8,139 nt of DNA from JAMCZU01 sp964479405 (GTDB lineage: Bacteria; Patescibacteriota; UBA1384; UBA12157; JAENIV01): contig CAYZMA010000037.1 in NCBI GenBank assembly GCA_964479405.1, forward strand, positions 1 through 8,139, written 5' to 3'. The notes beneath the pieces were generated by a model. That model saw only the letters and a program-made list of their open reading frames with translations, searched no databases and was not told the origin of the DNA. The translations under genes were made by a program, and so were the position numbers. Numbering within the stretch: the first letter of the stretch is position 1; each line of letters opens with the position of its first letter. This document shows positions 1 through 6,685 of this stretch, piece after piece.

Positions 1-1002
1 ATTAGCTGGCGGATAGTAATAAAGACGTTTGGTGACCTGATCTAAATACCATTCATTGGTTGAATCCAATCCCTCAAATACATTATCTAAGTAATATCGT
101 GTGCACGGACCACCGGATTTACAATTATAATCATAATCAATACCTGCTCCGGAGGACGGACTATAAGAACCTTTTAATTTTACATTGCCATTTAACACAG
201 AGACAATATTCATCCGACTCGCATAAAAGCGAGTTATAAAAGCGACCTCAATATTTTGCAAATTTTTCCAAGCAGGGTTGATATCGCCCGCACGATAATT
301 AAAATTATCTTGATATTTATTAACCGGATCAGTATTTGGTAAAACATTATAATAGCCAACTCCCATCGCCTGCCCATTGGCATCTTTTTGTCCTGTGTCC
401 TGACCTTCATTTGGTGTTCTAGCACGAGTAGCACGAGCATCACCAACAAAAAGAGAATTAAAATCAGTATGATCTTTAAAATAGGGGTCGGTTGATAGAT
501 TAGTGTAGTAGACATTGGTTTTTGCATCGCCATTTAATAAATTACAATCAGCATCATTTGCCGGACACTTTGTCCAACTGGAAGTAATTTTTTTACTGCC
601 GGAAAGGTTGACATCACCGCCGTAGCCTTGGTAAGTGATCGGTTTATCGGCGGTGCCGGAATCTGCTTTAGTAAAATCAAGCGCTTGATCAAAAACATAA
701 GTGCCGGCTTTGATTTGAACCAAAATTGGACTAGTGTACCCACCTTGAGCTTTAAGGGCGCGAATCTTGTCTCGCGCTCCTTGGATAGTGGCAAAAGGTT
801 GGTCGCTAGTGCCGGGGTTGCTGTCATTACCGGTAGTGGCAACATAATAAGAAATAACATTCCCCTCGCCAAAAAAAGTGATTAATTTTTTGGAAAACAA
901 AACACCAAGAAGTATTAGAACAATACTTAAACCTATTACTAGCTGAAATTTCCTATCAAAAAGATAAGTCCTCATTTGTCTTAATTTAGTCATTAATTTC
1001 AT
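1..1002 (-). CDS. Membrane-anchored right-handed parallel beta-helix protein, GH141-like (C-terminus outside window)
   Basis: An open frame of 334 codons runs from ATG at 1002 to the window edge without a stop, so the C-terminus is missing. A basic cytoplasmic N-terminus (about residues 1-20) precedes one hydrophobic segment (about 21-45, LVIGLSIVLILLGVLF), which is an uncleaved signal anchor or a signal peptide. An extracellular region follows. YYVATTGNDSNPGTSDQPF (52-70) with ATIQGARDKI is the classic opening of secreted parallel beta-helix proteins. VQIKAGTYVF, DSGTADKPITYQGYGG, LFVGDARATRARTPN (184-198) and NEWYLDQVTKRLYYYPP (316-332) follow the order seen in GH141-like beta-helix glycosidases. 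The likely role is binding or cleaving extracellular polysaccharide at the cell surface; the substrate cannot be told and the catalytic part may lie outside the window. GGAG lies 12 nt before ATG 1002; a second ATG at 993 is possible. The start overlaps by 1 nt the stop of the upstream 41-residue gene (TAATG), which implies translational coupling. Confidence 0.85.
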   Translation of the reverse strand, partial: MKLMTKLRQMRTYLFDRKFQLVIGLSIVLILLGVLFSKKLITFFGEGNVISYYVATTGNDSNPGTSDQPFATIQGARDKIRALKAQGGYTSPILVQIKAGTYVFDQALDFTKADSGTADKPITYQGYGGDVNLSGSKKITSSWTKCPANDADCNLLNGDAKTNVYYTNLSTDPYFKDHTDFNSLFVGDARATRARTPNEGQDTGQKDANGQAMGVGYYNVLPNTDPVNKYQDNFNYRAGDINPAWKNLQNIEVAFITRFYASRMNIVSVLNGNVKLKGSYSPSSGAGIDYDYNCKSGGPCTRYYLDNVFEGLDSTNEWYLDQVTKRLYYYPPAN

Positions 1003-1127
1003 TATATCTTTTTTCTCCGCTTACGACAAAACCACCAAAAGCTGACTGCTCCGGTAATAACTAAAGGAATGCCAAAATACAAAAGATAAGCAAATTTTGG
1101 CATTACCCCAAGATTGGCAATTTCCAT
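1002..1127 (-). CDS. 41-residue single-pass membrane peptide, translationally coupled to the beta-helix gene
   Basis: This is an unrecognised small gene. It begins at ATG 1127 behind a very strong Shine-Dalgarno sequence (GGGAGGGG at 1131-1138, with GGAGG 5 nt from the start) and ends at TAA 1004-1002. The product starts MEIANLGVMPKFAYLL, has one hydrophobic segment (about residues 12-33, containing FGIPLVITGAVSF), then WWFC and a very basic tail RKRRKKI. The shape suggests a membrane peptide with the basic tail in the cytoplasm. It could be a small partner of the beta-helix protein, or a leader whose translation sets expression of the next gene. The strong ribosome site, the 1-nt overlap with the downstream ATG and the promoter placed just upstream support real translation. 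No function can be assigned. Confidence 0.7.
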   Translation of the reverse strand: MEIANLGVMPKFAYLLYFGIPLVITGAVSFWWFCRKRRKKI

Positions 1128-1175
1128 TTTCCCCTCCCTGTATCTAAAGATTTTATAAAATTATTTCTTGATTTA

Positions 1176-1204
1176 ATAATACCATTTTCTGAAAGAATGT
1201 TGAA
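1176..1204 (-). promoter_or_regulatory. Predicted promoter for the small peptide / beta-helix operon
   Basis: On the minus strand an extended -10 (TGG TATTAT, hexamer 1181-1176) is preceded at 17 bp by a weak -35 (TTCAAC, 1204-1199). Transcription would begin near 1169, about 40 nt before the ATG at 1127. It lies between the toxin stop and this operon, so the operon is probably independent of the toxin-antitoxin genes. Confidence 0.5.
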
Positions 1205-1258
1205 GATTTTTATTAACTATGAGAAAATTTAAAATAAGAAAAGATGAATCTATAAAAA

Positions 1259-1675
1259 TCAGAAAGAAATGTAGGTTTTGATTCTTGTTAGAATATTCCT
1301 TTCAAACTCATTTTCATTTTCACAGTCCTTTTTATTTTTTATAAGAACTAAAAGAATACAATCATCACTAATGCAAAAAACTATTCTTAATCCACCTTTT
1401 TTGCCAGTGTTATCAAGGGCAAACCGCATTTTTCTAATTTCCCATCCATTTTGCAAGAATGGCTGTCTTTTATATTTATCAGAATGATGTTCAATAAGGT
1501 TGTCAGTGATAGCATTGATAATAAAATCAGTAATTGAGGTGGTTAATTGACTAGATTGCAATCTGTCATAGTCATTGACAGATTCTGTGTCTTCTGTGGG
1601 TAAATTAAAAGACGCCAAAGGCGACTTTATTTTCTTGAGGTCTTTCCAAAATTGAGGGCACACATTAACTGTCAT
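1259..1675 (-). CDS. RelE/ParE-superfamily-like toxin of a Panacea toxin-antitoxin pair
   Basis: The 138-residue protein lies directly behind, and overlaps by 11 nt, a Panacea-domain gene. Its C-terminal half has the pattern of RelE/HigB-type ribosome-dependent mRNA interferases: WEIRKMRFALDNTGKKGGLRIVF (about 78-100), where a basic strand is followed by the glycine-rich GKKGGLRI turn and a hydrophobic strand, then CILLVLIKNKKD (106-117), matching the 'xxVLLxxYxKxxK' strand of the fold. The N-terminal 70 residues are less typical. The predicted action is cleavage of mRNA or inhibition of translation when free of antitoxin; this is inferred from the family, not from catalytic residues seen. 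ATG 1675 has an AAGGA-like ribosome site only 2-3 nt upstream, inside the end of the antitoxin gene. That and the overlap point to coupled translation, antitoxin first. The stop is TGA. Confidence 0.65.
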   Translation of the reverse strand: MTVNVCPQFWKDLKKIKSPLASFNLPTEDTESVNDYDRLQSSQLTTSITDFIINAITDNLIEHHSDKYKRQPFLQNGWEIRKMRFALDNTGKKGGLRIVFCISDDCILLVLIKNKKDCENENEFERNILTRIKTYISF

Positions 1676-2159
1676 AATCCTTATAATCGTCCACTAAATT
1701 ATAGGCAGTAAAAAATTCTGCAATCGCCCCTTCTTTTGTAGCCAAATAAGGAACTTGGGAATGGCAAATATTTACTAACTCCGAATATGATAAATCCCCA
1801 TATTTTTTTAAAACATACTTGATGGTTTTAATTTCTTTTGGAGTAAGGGCAATATCAATTCTTTTTTTTACAAAATAATTATATTTTGGTGTTTCACTAA
1901 CAATTCCAAAAGATTTTAGAGCTTCAATGTCGTCAGTGAAAGTCCTTGCTAAAAGACCTTGCTTTTGCTTAGTGTAGATAATTCCTTCTTGCGATACAGG
2001 TTTATTGTAAAAAGCATAATGTATAAAATCAGCAAAATATTGAAGTTTCGCTAATTTAGTTTTATCTTCAACTTTGTCTTTTGATTGAATAATGTAGTAA
2101 AGGAGTTGCTGAGATTTAGTTAGAGCTGGTTGAGTTTTTGAAAGTATTGTAGTATTCAT
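1665..2159 (-). CDS. panA: Panacea-domain (DUF4065/SocA-like) antitoxin
   Basis: The 164-residue protein has the hallmarks of the Panacea domain: TKLAKLQYFADFIHYAFYNKPVSQ (about 34-57), matching the 'tKLqKLlYfa...y...Gkpl' helix, and YGDLSYSELVNICHSQVPY (120-138), matching the conserved 'ygdlsa-eLselsHsE-pW' end. The middle GPV segment of the family is not clear here; KQKQGLLARTF stands in its place. Panacea proteins serve as versatile antitoxins that bind and neutralise unrelated toxins, and in PanAT pairs they are encoded next to the toxin. Here the antitoxin precedes and overlaps the toxin gene by 11 nt. No DNA-binding domain is evident, so autoregulation cannot be predicted. ATG 2159 has no Shine-Dalgarno sequence and lies 8 nt after a perfect extended -10, which suggests a leaderless mRNA. 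The symbol is by family only. Confidence 0.75.
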   Translation of the reverse strand: MNTTILSKTQPALTKSQQLLYYIIQSKDKVEDKTKLAKLQYFADFIHYAFYNKPVSQEGIIYTKQKQGLLARTFTDDIEALKSFGIVSETPKYNYFVKKRIDIALTPKEIKTIKYVLKKYGDLSYSELVNICHSQVPYLATKEGAIAEFFTAYNLVDDYKDYDS

Positions 2160-2167
2160 TTGACTTT

Positions 2168-2176
2168 ATTATAACA
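2168..2176 (-). promoter_or_regulatory. Extended -10 promoter of the toxin-antitoxin pair (leaderless start)
   Basis: TGT TATAAT on the minus strand (2176-2168) is a perfect extended -10 element. The antitoxin ATG begins 8 nt after the hexamer, so transcription should start at or within 1-2 nt of the ATG. The -35 region (GTGATT at 17 bp) is poor, as is tolerated with an extended -10. It lies in the 54-bp gap after the ftsH stop. Confidence 0.6.
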
Positions 2177-2213
2177 TTTTTAAGTAAAAAAATCACTACT
2201 GAAAAAAAGAAGT

Positions 2214-5200
2214 CTATATTTTTATATCGTCGCCTTCAATGGTTTCAAGCTTAATAAGTTTTTCCGCCAATTTTTTAAGAACTGCCCTTTTCCCCATTAA
2301 AACTTTTGTCGCCACTTTTTGAGCATCGGTAATAATTTTTGCAACTTCGTTATCAATTTGAAAGGCTTTGCTTTCGGAATAATTTCGTTGTTCGGAAATT
2401 TCTCGGCCCAAGAAAATCATTTCTTCTTTTTCACCTAAAACAATTGGACCAAGTTTGTCTGACATACCATAGACCATAACCATATCACGAGCAATTTGGG
2501 TTGCTCTTTTTAAATCATTTTGAGCGCCGGTTGTAACTTGACCAAAAACAATTTTTTCGGCGACATAGCCTCCCAAGAGTTGAGCTACTTCATCTTCAAA
2601 CTTCGCTTTTGATTGCAGTTTTCTGTCTTCTATGGGCAAAGACCAAGTATAACCCAAAGCCATGCCGCGGGAAACAATGGAAACTTTATGGATCGGATCG
2701 CAATTAGGCAAACTTTTACCAACAATGACATGACCAATTTCATGAAAAGCCGAGATTTCTCTTTCCTTATCCGAAAGTAAATGAGATTTTCGTTCCGGTC
2801 CTAAAATTACTTTTTCAATTGACGAGTTTAATTCTTCTTGACGAATTTCTTTCAGACTTCCTCTAGCCGCCAAAATAGCCGCTTCATTCATGACATTTCT
2901 TAAATCAGCGCCCGAAAGACCGGCAGTAGAGCGAGCCAGTTTTACCAAATCAGCAGTTTTGGAAAGAGGTTTGCTCCGAGAGTGAATTTTTAAAATTGCT
3001 TCTCTTTCATTAAGATCAGGCAAATCAACCATCACCCGACGATCAAATCGGCCCGGTCTAAGTAAAGCCGGATCTAAAACATCGGGACGGTTGGTCGCCG
3101 CCATTACAATTGCCCGTGTATCAGTTTCAAAACCATCCATCTCCACTAAAATTTGATTTAGGGTTTGTTCTCTTTCGTCATGCGAACCGCCCAGACCAGA
3201 ACCTCGCTGTCGGCCAATAGCGTCTAATTCATCAATAAATAGAATCGCCGGGGCATTTCTTTTGGTTTTTTGAAATAAGTCTCTAACTCTTGCCGCCCCT
3301 ACCCCGACAAACATTTCTACAAATTCAGAAGCCGAAATTGAAAAGAAAGGAACATTTGCCTCTCCCGCGACTGCTTTTGCCATTAGAGTATTATGGGAAA
3401 TCATCCCATTACTAATAAAGGAGTGGGTTTTAGGAACGGTAAAATCATAAACAACATTTTTTCCTTTTTTAATTTTCATCACGGGCGTAAAGAAAAAACC
3501 GCTAAAACAAAGTCCTGATAGATACTGATAAGAAGTTAACTGTTTTACATTGGGGGCAATTTCCCTCGCCATCGTTAAAAAATTGCGCATCGCCGAAAGA
3601 GACGGTTGACGAGTCCCATCTATATATCTCAAAATATTCTTATATTGATTCTCTTTAAATATCTTATAAACCTGAGTAGATTTTTTAAGATAAAGCCAAA
3701 TATCACTAATCCTTTGGTGCTGATTATAGACAAGATTATTATTAGTATTACGGCCTGTTGAACTCAGATATTCAATCAGAAATTTTTTCTTATAAGAAAG
3801 CCGAAAACCAATTTCTTCTTGAAAAACTGACAGAAAATCTCCTGAAATATCTAGAAAATAATAGTTACGATTCGGTAACCTTTTGTATCGTTTGGCAATC
3901 CTATTTACAACCCCCAAGTTTAAAAGAAGAAGGCTTGTTTGTCTTAAAAGTTCTTGACTGCTACTGCTAAAACTAACCACACCACGGGTTCTTTCAAATG
4001 ACCCGTCAGTATCAAATAACCCCTGCATAAATGCTTGAATAATCGGTTTTGGTGAAAGCAAAATTGGTTCAGGAACCATTTTCTCTCGAGAATAAAGGGC
4101 CGTTAAACCATAGCTTCGAAAGGTTCGGAGAATTTCTTCAGAGTGGACAGCCCAATCATATTTTCCACTCGTTTTTTTAAGAATGTAACCAAAACGTTTT
4201 TTAAAATAATTTGCCACAAAAGAAAGAAGTTCAGAATCTTTGGTTGAAAAAGAAATTCTGCCCTTAATAGTCAATCCGCCATCGCCAATTAGAAGTCCTA
4301 ATAAGTAGGCTGTTTCTTGATCCGGAATTGTGTGATCTCGACCAAATTGTTGAGTATTATATCTTACAACAACATAATCCCCTTCTTGGGCTTGATCAAG
4401 TCGCTTGAATTGGAAATCGCCCGATTTATTTAAAATTATAATCGGATGTTCAGATGTTCCTTCAATTGATTGACCTAACTGTGTCTCAATTTTTATTGTT
4501 GACTGAAGCCCTAGATTATACCAATGTGAAGCAGTCTGAAGTTGATTTTTTTTCTTTGGCAAGTTGAAAGAAACAACTTTCGCGCCACTAACATTATTTT
4601 TTTTGTCAACAAAATAATATTTTGGAATATCTTCTATTTTTATTAGTCCCTTATTTGTTAAAACTAAAGAATCACCAGTAATACATTTTCCGCAACCCGG
4701 AGGACCAACCAATAAAACACCTTTAGGAATTTCTGCCCCTAAATTCTTGAATTTTGCCGGATTTTTCAAAAATTCTACCACTTCCTGCAATTCCTGTTTT
4801 GGCTCAACAAGCCCCGCCACATCGGCAAAAGTGGTTTTTTTACTTCCCGGCGCAAAAAGTCTCGCCCGAGATTGACCAAAAGACATCGCCTTCATATTGC
4901 CACCTTGAGCTTGACGAAGCATAAAATATAAAAATCCGCCAATTAAAAGAAACGGTAAAATAACCGATAAAAATGAAGTCCAAAAAGAATTGCGATCGGG
5001 ATTTTTAACATTAATACTGACTTTGTCAGGCGTAATGCCATAATCTTTAAGACTAGCGCCTGACTCTTTGTAAGCGCTGATTTCCTTACCGTCTTTTAAT
5101 GTGGCAGTAATTTGATTTTGATCAACCGCAATAGATGAAACTTGATTAGTAGAAACATTTTGGGCAATTTCAGAAATTGCCACTTCTTGAATTTGCTTTT

Positions 5201-5248
5201 GCCCAGCTGGCACAATTAAGGAATACAAAATTAAACCGATGACCACGG
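2214..5248 (-). CDS. ftsH: ATP-dependent zinc metalloprotease FtsH, interrupted by an intein (N-terminus lost in assembly gap)
   Basis: FtsH is a membrane-bound AAA+ hexamer that unfolds and degrades membrane and short-lived cytosolic proteins. The readable frame starts at the gap edge inside the first membrane helix (VVIGLILYSLIV); the true start is hidden in the Ns. A periplasmic/external segment follows, then a second helix (FLSVILPFLLIGGFLYFML, 4976-4917). The AAA domain shows Walker A GPPGCGK, broken by the intein before its Thr; pore loop FVGVG (3311-3297); Walker B AILFIDELDAIG; and second region of homology TNRPDVLDPALLRPGRFDRR. The protease domain has HEIGH zinc ligands (2744-2730) and the third ligand Asp in TTGAQNDLKRAT (codon 2516-2514). 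Without the 432-residue intein, 578 FtsH residues are visible, so the complete host protein should be near 590-600, normal for the family. All catalytic motifs are intact once spliced. The stop is TAG at 2214-2216. The gene probably follows the tRNA in one transcript. Confidence 0.95.
3390..4685 (-). mobile_element. Intein with LAGLIDADG homing endonuclease, inserted in the FtsH Walker A motif
   Basis: A 432-codon in-frame insert splits GPPGCGK from the universally conserved Walker A Thr (TLMAKAV). It begins with Cys1 (CITGDSLVLT, splicing block A). Block B TSEH lies at intein residues 77-80. A dodecapeptide endonuclease has its two catalytic motifs LLGLLIGDG (128-136) and MQGLFDTDG (220-228), both with the metal-binding Asp. 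About 180 further residues, probably DNA recognition, follow. The C-terminal splicing blocks are VVYDFTVPKTHSF (411-423) and the terminal His-Asn (431-432). The +1 residue is Thr, an accepted splicing nucleophile. Every residue needed for splicing and both endonuclease acidic residues are present, so the intein looks active. Splicing restores GPPGCGKT; the unspliced form could not bind ATP properly, so FtsH activity depends on splicing. Confidence 0.95.
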
Positions 5249-5348
5249 NNNNNNNNNNNNNNNNNNNNNNNNNNNNNNNNNNNNNNNNNNNNNNNNNNNN
5301 NNNNNNNNNNNNNNNNNNNNNNNNNNNNNNNNNNNNNNNNNNNNNNNN
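5249..5348. other. Assembly gap (100 Ns)
   Basis: Exactly 100 Ns, a common placeholder for a gap of unknown size. It hides the ftsH start codon, its ribosome site, the beginning of the first membrane helix, and any promoter between the tRNA and ftsH. The apparent reading frame through the gap is arbitrary. Confidence 1.
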
Positions 5349-5354
5349 GCCAAA

Positions 5355-5429
5355 TGGTAGCGGGGAGCGGAATTGCACCGCTGATCTTCAGGTTATGAGC
5401 CTGACGAGATACCACTTCTCCACCCCGCG
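5355..5429 (-). tRNA. Initiator tRNA-Met (fMet), anticodon CAT, CCA encoded
   Basis: The 75-nt minus-strand cloverleaf runs from C1 at 5429 to the encoded CCA at 5357-5355. The acceptor stem is CGCGGGG against CCCCGCT, leaving an unpaired C1-T72, the key bacterial initiator trait. The D stem is GAGA/TCTC, giving the initiator-type A11-T24 pair. The anticodon stem-loop is TCAGG CTCATAA CCTGA with anticodon CAT. The T stem is AGCGG/CCGCT. Two departures from the usual initiator: the first of the three stacked G-C pairs in the anticodon stem is A29-T41 instead of G29-C41, and the T loop reads TGCAATT, with G rather than T at position 55. It delivers formyl-methionine for translation start. It lies just upstream of ftsH, across the gap. 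Confidence 0.93.
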
Positions 5430-5445
5430 ATAAATAACTAAAACT

Positions 5446-5464
5446 AGCTAAAATTAATTTAGCT
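5446..5464 (-). terminator. Weak AT-rich hairpin between the CAP gene and the tRNA
   Basis: Seven-base arms AGCTAAA and TTTAGCT enclose a 5-nt loop. On the minus strand it is followed by a T-rich but interrupted stretch (AGTTTTAGTTATTTAT). It could be a weak terminator for the CAP gene or a structure in the tRNA 5' leader. With few G-C pairs, termination is doubtful. Confidence 0.25.
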
Positions 5465-5472
5465 CTATTATT

Positions 5473-5501
5473 AGTCTAGCAAACAATACCCATAAAATCA
5501 A
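5473..5501 (-). promoter_or_regulatory. Predicted tRNA-fMet (and possibly ftsH) promoter
   Basis: TTGATT (-35, 5501-5496) and TAGACT (-10, 5478-5473) are separated by 17 bp on the minus strand, each matching 4 of 6 consensus bases. Transcription would start near 5466, some 36 nt before the tRNA 5' end, which leaves a leader to be removed by processing. It begins right after the CAP gene stop. Confidence 0.45.
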
Positions 5502-5507
5502 GTTATA

Positions 5508-6566
5508 TTAGTCCCAAGCTTTTAGAACCGCTATAAAATTATCTAAAGAGTGGTTTTTATTTTTTCTATAAACAAAGTAACCAATAATTGCTAACGCGAT
5601 TAAAACAAAGCTAATTCCATAAACAACCCAATCGGTTTTAAAAGATTCCACTATACTGCCTATAAAACCAATCTTCTCCACTGGTTTCTTAGTAATAACT
5701 GTTTCCTTGACATTAAGTGTTCCTAAACTTAAAGTATCTTGGTTGCCATTTGCACCAACACCAACAATTCTAACTTCGGTTGAACCAACATCTTCAATTT
5801 TTTGCTTTAAGACATAAGTTTTTTCTTTGCCAGAACCGCTAACACTGCCTGTTTCCAAGATATTATATTTCTTGTCAAAAACTTGAGCTTCAAGCGATTT
5901 CATTTCACCTGTAACAGTAATAGTAAATTCCGTTTCCTCACCAGCAAAGATGCTTTTATGATTTAGATTACTTTTATCTTTAATAAATACAAAATTTTGA
6001 GAAGTTGAGGTTGGAGTTGATTGAGCTAAAGCGGAGCTTGCGGGAGCGGGCGTTGCTACTTGCGAAGCCACTTCACCGCTTCTGGTTCCAAATTCTTGGA
6101 CAGCAACAATTGTTTTTGTGCCTTGAAAATTACCTTCAACCACCGCCATGCCAATTTCTCTGTAATTGGTATTTAAAATATTTTCTCTATGAGTGGGTGA
6201 ATTCATCCAAGCATTAAAAAGCTCGGAGGCATCTTCGTAACCAATCGCCAAGTTTTCGCCGGCGTAAGTATAGACATAACCGGATTCATTAATAAAATCC
6301 CACGAAGTTTTACCGTCAGGCGAATTGTGAGCAAAATAACCCTTTGCCAAGATGTCTTGGGCTTTGGCATAAGCCGCCGAAGATAAATTTGAATTAGTTA
6401 AAAGCGCTCCTAAACCATTTTGAGTTCTGGACGAATTAGTTAGCGTAATTAAAGTATCAGCCGAGTAATTGACCGCCCAAACAGAAGTTATGTTAAATAT
6501 AAAAGCGCTTGAAAAAATAATCAAGCCAAAGATATATTTAATTGTTTTAATCTGAATTTTGTTCAT
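5508..6566 (-). CDS. Secreted, membrane-anchored CAP-domain (SCP/PR1, YkwD-like) protein
   Basis: The 352-residue surface protein has a signal peptide (MNKIQIKTIKYIFGLIIFSSAFIF..., probable cleavage after VWA, residue 31). The CAP domain spans about 33-160, with NSSRTQNGLGALLTNSNLS, YFAHNSPDGKTSW, AGENLAIG and WMNSPTHRENILNTNYREIGMA. His80, Glu104 and His126 fit the conserved CAP cavity residues. A Ser/Thr/Pro/Ala-rich linker (165-190), a probable beta-sandwich (191-288) and one C-terminal membrane helix (313-333) with a basic KNKN tail complete it. The enzymatic role of bacterial CAP proteins is unsettled, so only an extracellular, cell-envelope location is claimed. The start is ATG 6566, with AGGTGA 7 nt upstream. 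An in-frame TTG at 6608 is rejected because it overlaps the promoter and precedes the likely transcription start. A mobile-element cluster has inserted immediately upstream. Confidence 0.85.
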   Translation of the reverse strand: MNKIQIKTIKYIFGLIIFSSAFIFNITSVWAVNYSADTLITLTNSSRTQNGLGALLTNSNLSSAAYAKAQDILAKGYFAHNSPDGKTSWDFINESGYVYTYAGENLAIGYEDASELFNAWMNSPTHRENILNTNYREIGMAVVEGNFQGTKTIVAVQEFGTRSGEVASQVATPAPASSALAQSTPTSTSQNFVFIKDKSNLNHKSIFAGEETEFTITVTGEMKSLEAQVFDKKYNILETGSVSGSGKEKTYVLKQKIEDVGSTEVRIVGVGANGNQDTLSLGTLNVKETVITKKPVEKIGFIGSIVESFKTDWVVYGISFVLIALAIIGYFVYRKNKNHSLDNFIAVLKAWD

Positions 6567-6598
6567 TTTATTTTCACCTATTTTTAAGACATTAAGAT

Positions 6599-6627
6599 AG
6601 TATATCAAAAAAAATGCCTCCTGTCAA
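6599..6627 (-). promoter_or_regulatory. Near-consensus sigma-70-type promoter of the CAP-protein gene
   Basis: Perfect TTGACA (-35, 6627-6622), a 17-bp spacer and TATACT (-10, 6604-6599) lie on the minus strand. Transcription would start near 6592, some 25 nt before the ATG at 6566. The spacer holds an A/T run. The target duplication of the adjacent insertion sequence begins at 6632, only 4 bp upstream of the -35 box. Confidence 0.8.
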
Positions 6628-6631
6628 GGGC

Positions 6632-6639
6632 ACGCATTG
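6632..6639. repeat. 8-bp target site duplication, left copy
   Basis: ACGCATTG directly abuts the left inverted repeat of the insertion sequence. It matches the two ACGCATCG copies at 7766 and 7989 in 7 of 8 bases. Confidence 0.8.
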
Positions 6640-6662
6640 ATTAGCGTACCAAAATTCGGTTG
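6640..6662 (+). repeat. Left terminal inverted repeat of the insertion sequence
   Basis: It begins ATTAGCGTACCAA and ends CGGTTG. It pairs with 7743-7765, differing only in the 4 central bases (AATT against TTAA). Confidence 0.9.
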
Positions 6663-6685
6663 CTAGCCTAACCTGTTTTTAACTA

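Noticed and set aside
234..872. Two minus-strand ORFs (234-533, 534-872) and one plus-strand ORF (628-885)
   Set aside because: They overlap the long uninterrupted beta-helix frame (1-1002), which has coherent family motifs, a ribosome site and a membrane anchor. The short frames give low-complexity or meaningless proteins.
1205..1260. Inverted repeat GATTTTTAT/ATAAAAATC after the toxin gene
   Set aside because: The 9-bp all-but-two A/T arms with a 38-nt loop are expected by chance in such AT-rich DNA and have no terminator features.
2161..2216. Rho-independent terminator after ftsH
   Set aside because: A T run follows the stop on the minus strand, but the only stem I find is GAAG/CTTC with a long loop, too weak to call.
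3758..3970. Plus-strand ORF inside the intein
   Set aside because: It is antisense to the endonuclease domain, with no ribosome site and no recognisable family.
5170..5433. ORFs running through the N gap on both strands
   Set aside because: They are built from unknown bases plus tRNA or ftsH antisense sequence.
6567..6608. TTG start at 6608 for the CAP protein
   Set aside because: The extra 14 codons overlap the promoter -10 region and precede the predicted transcription start. ATG 6566 has a well-spaced Shine-Dalgarno sequence and gives a proper signal peptide.
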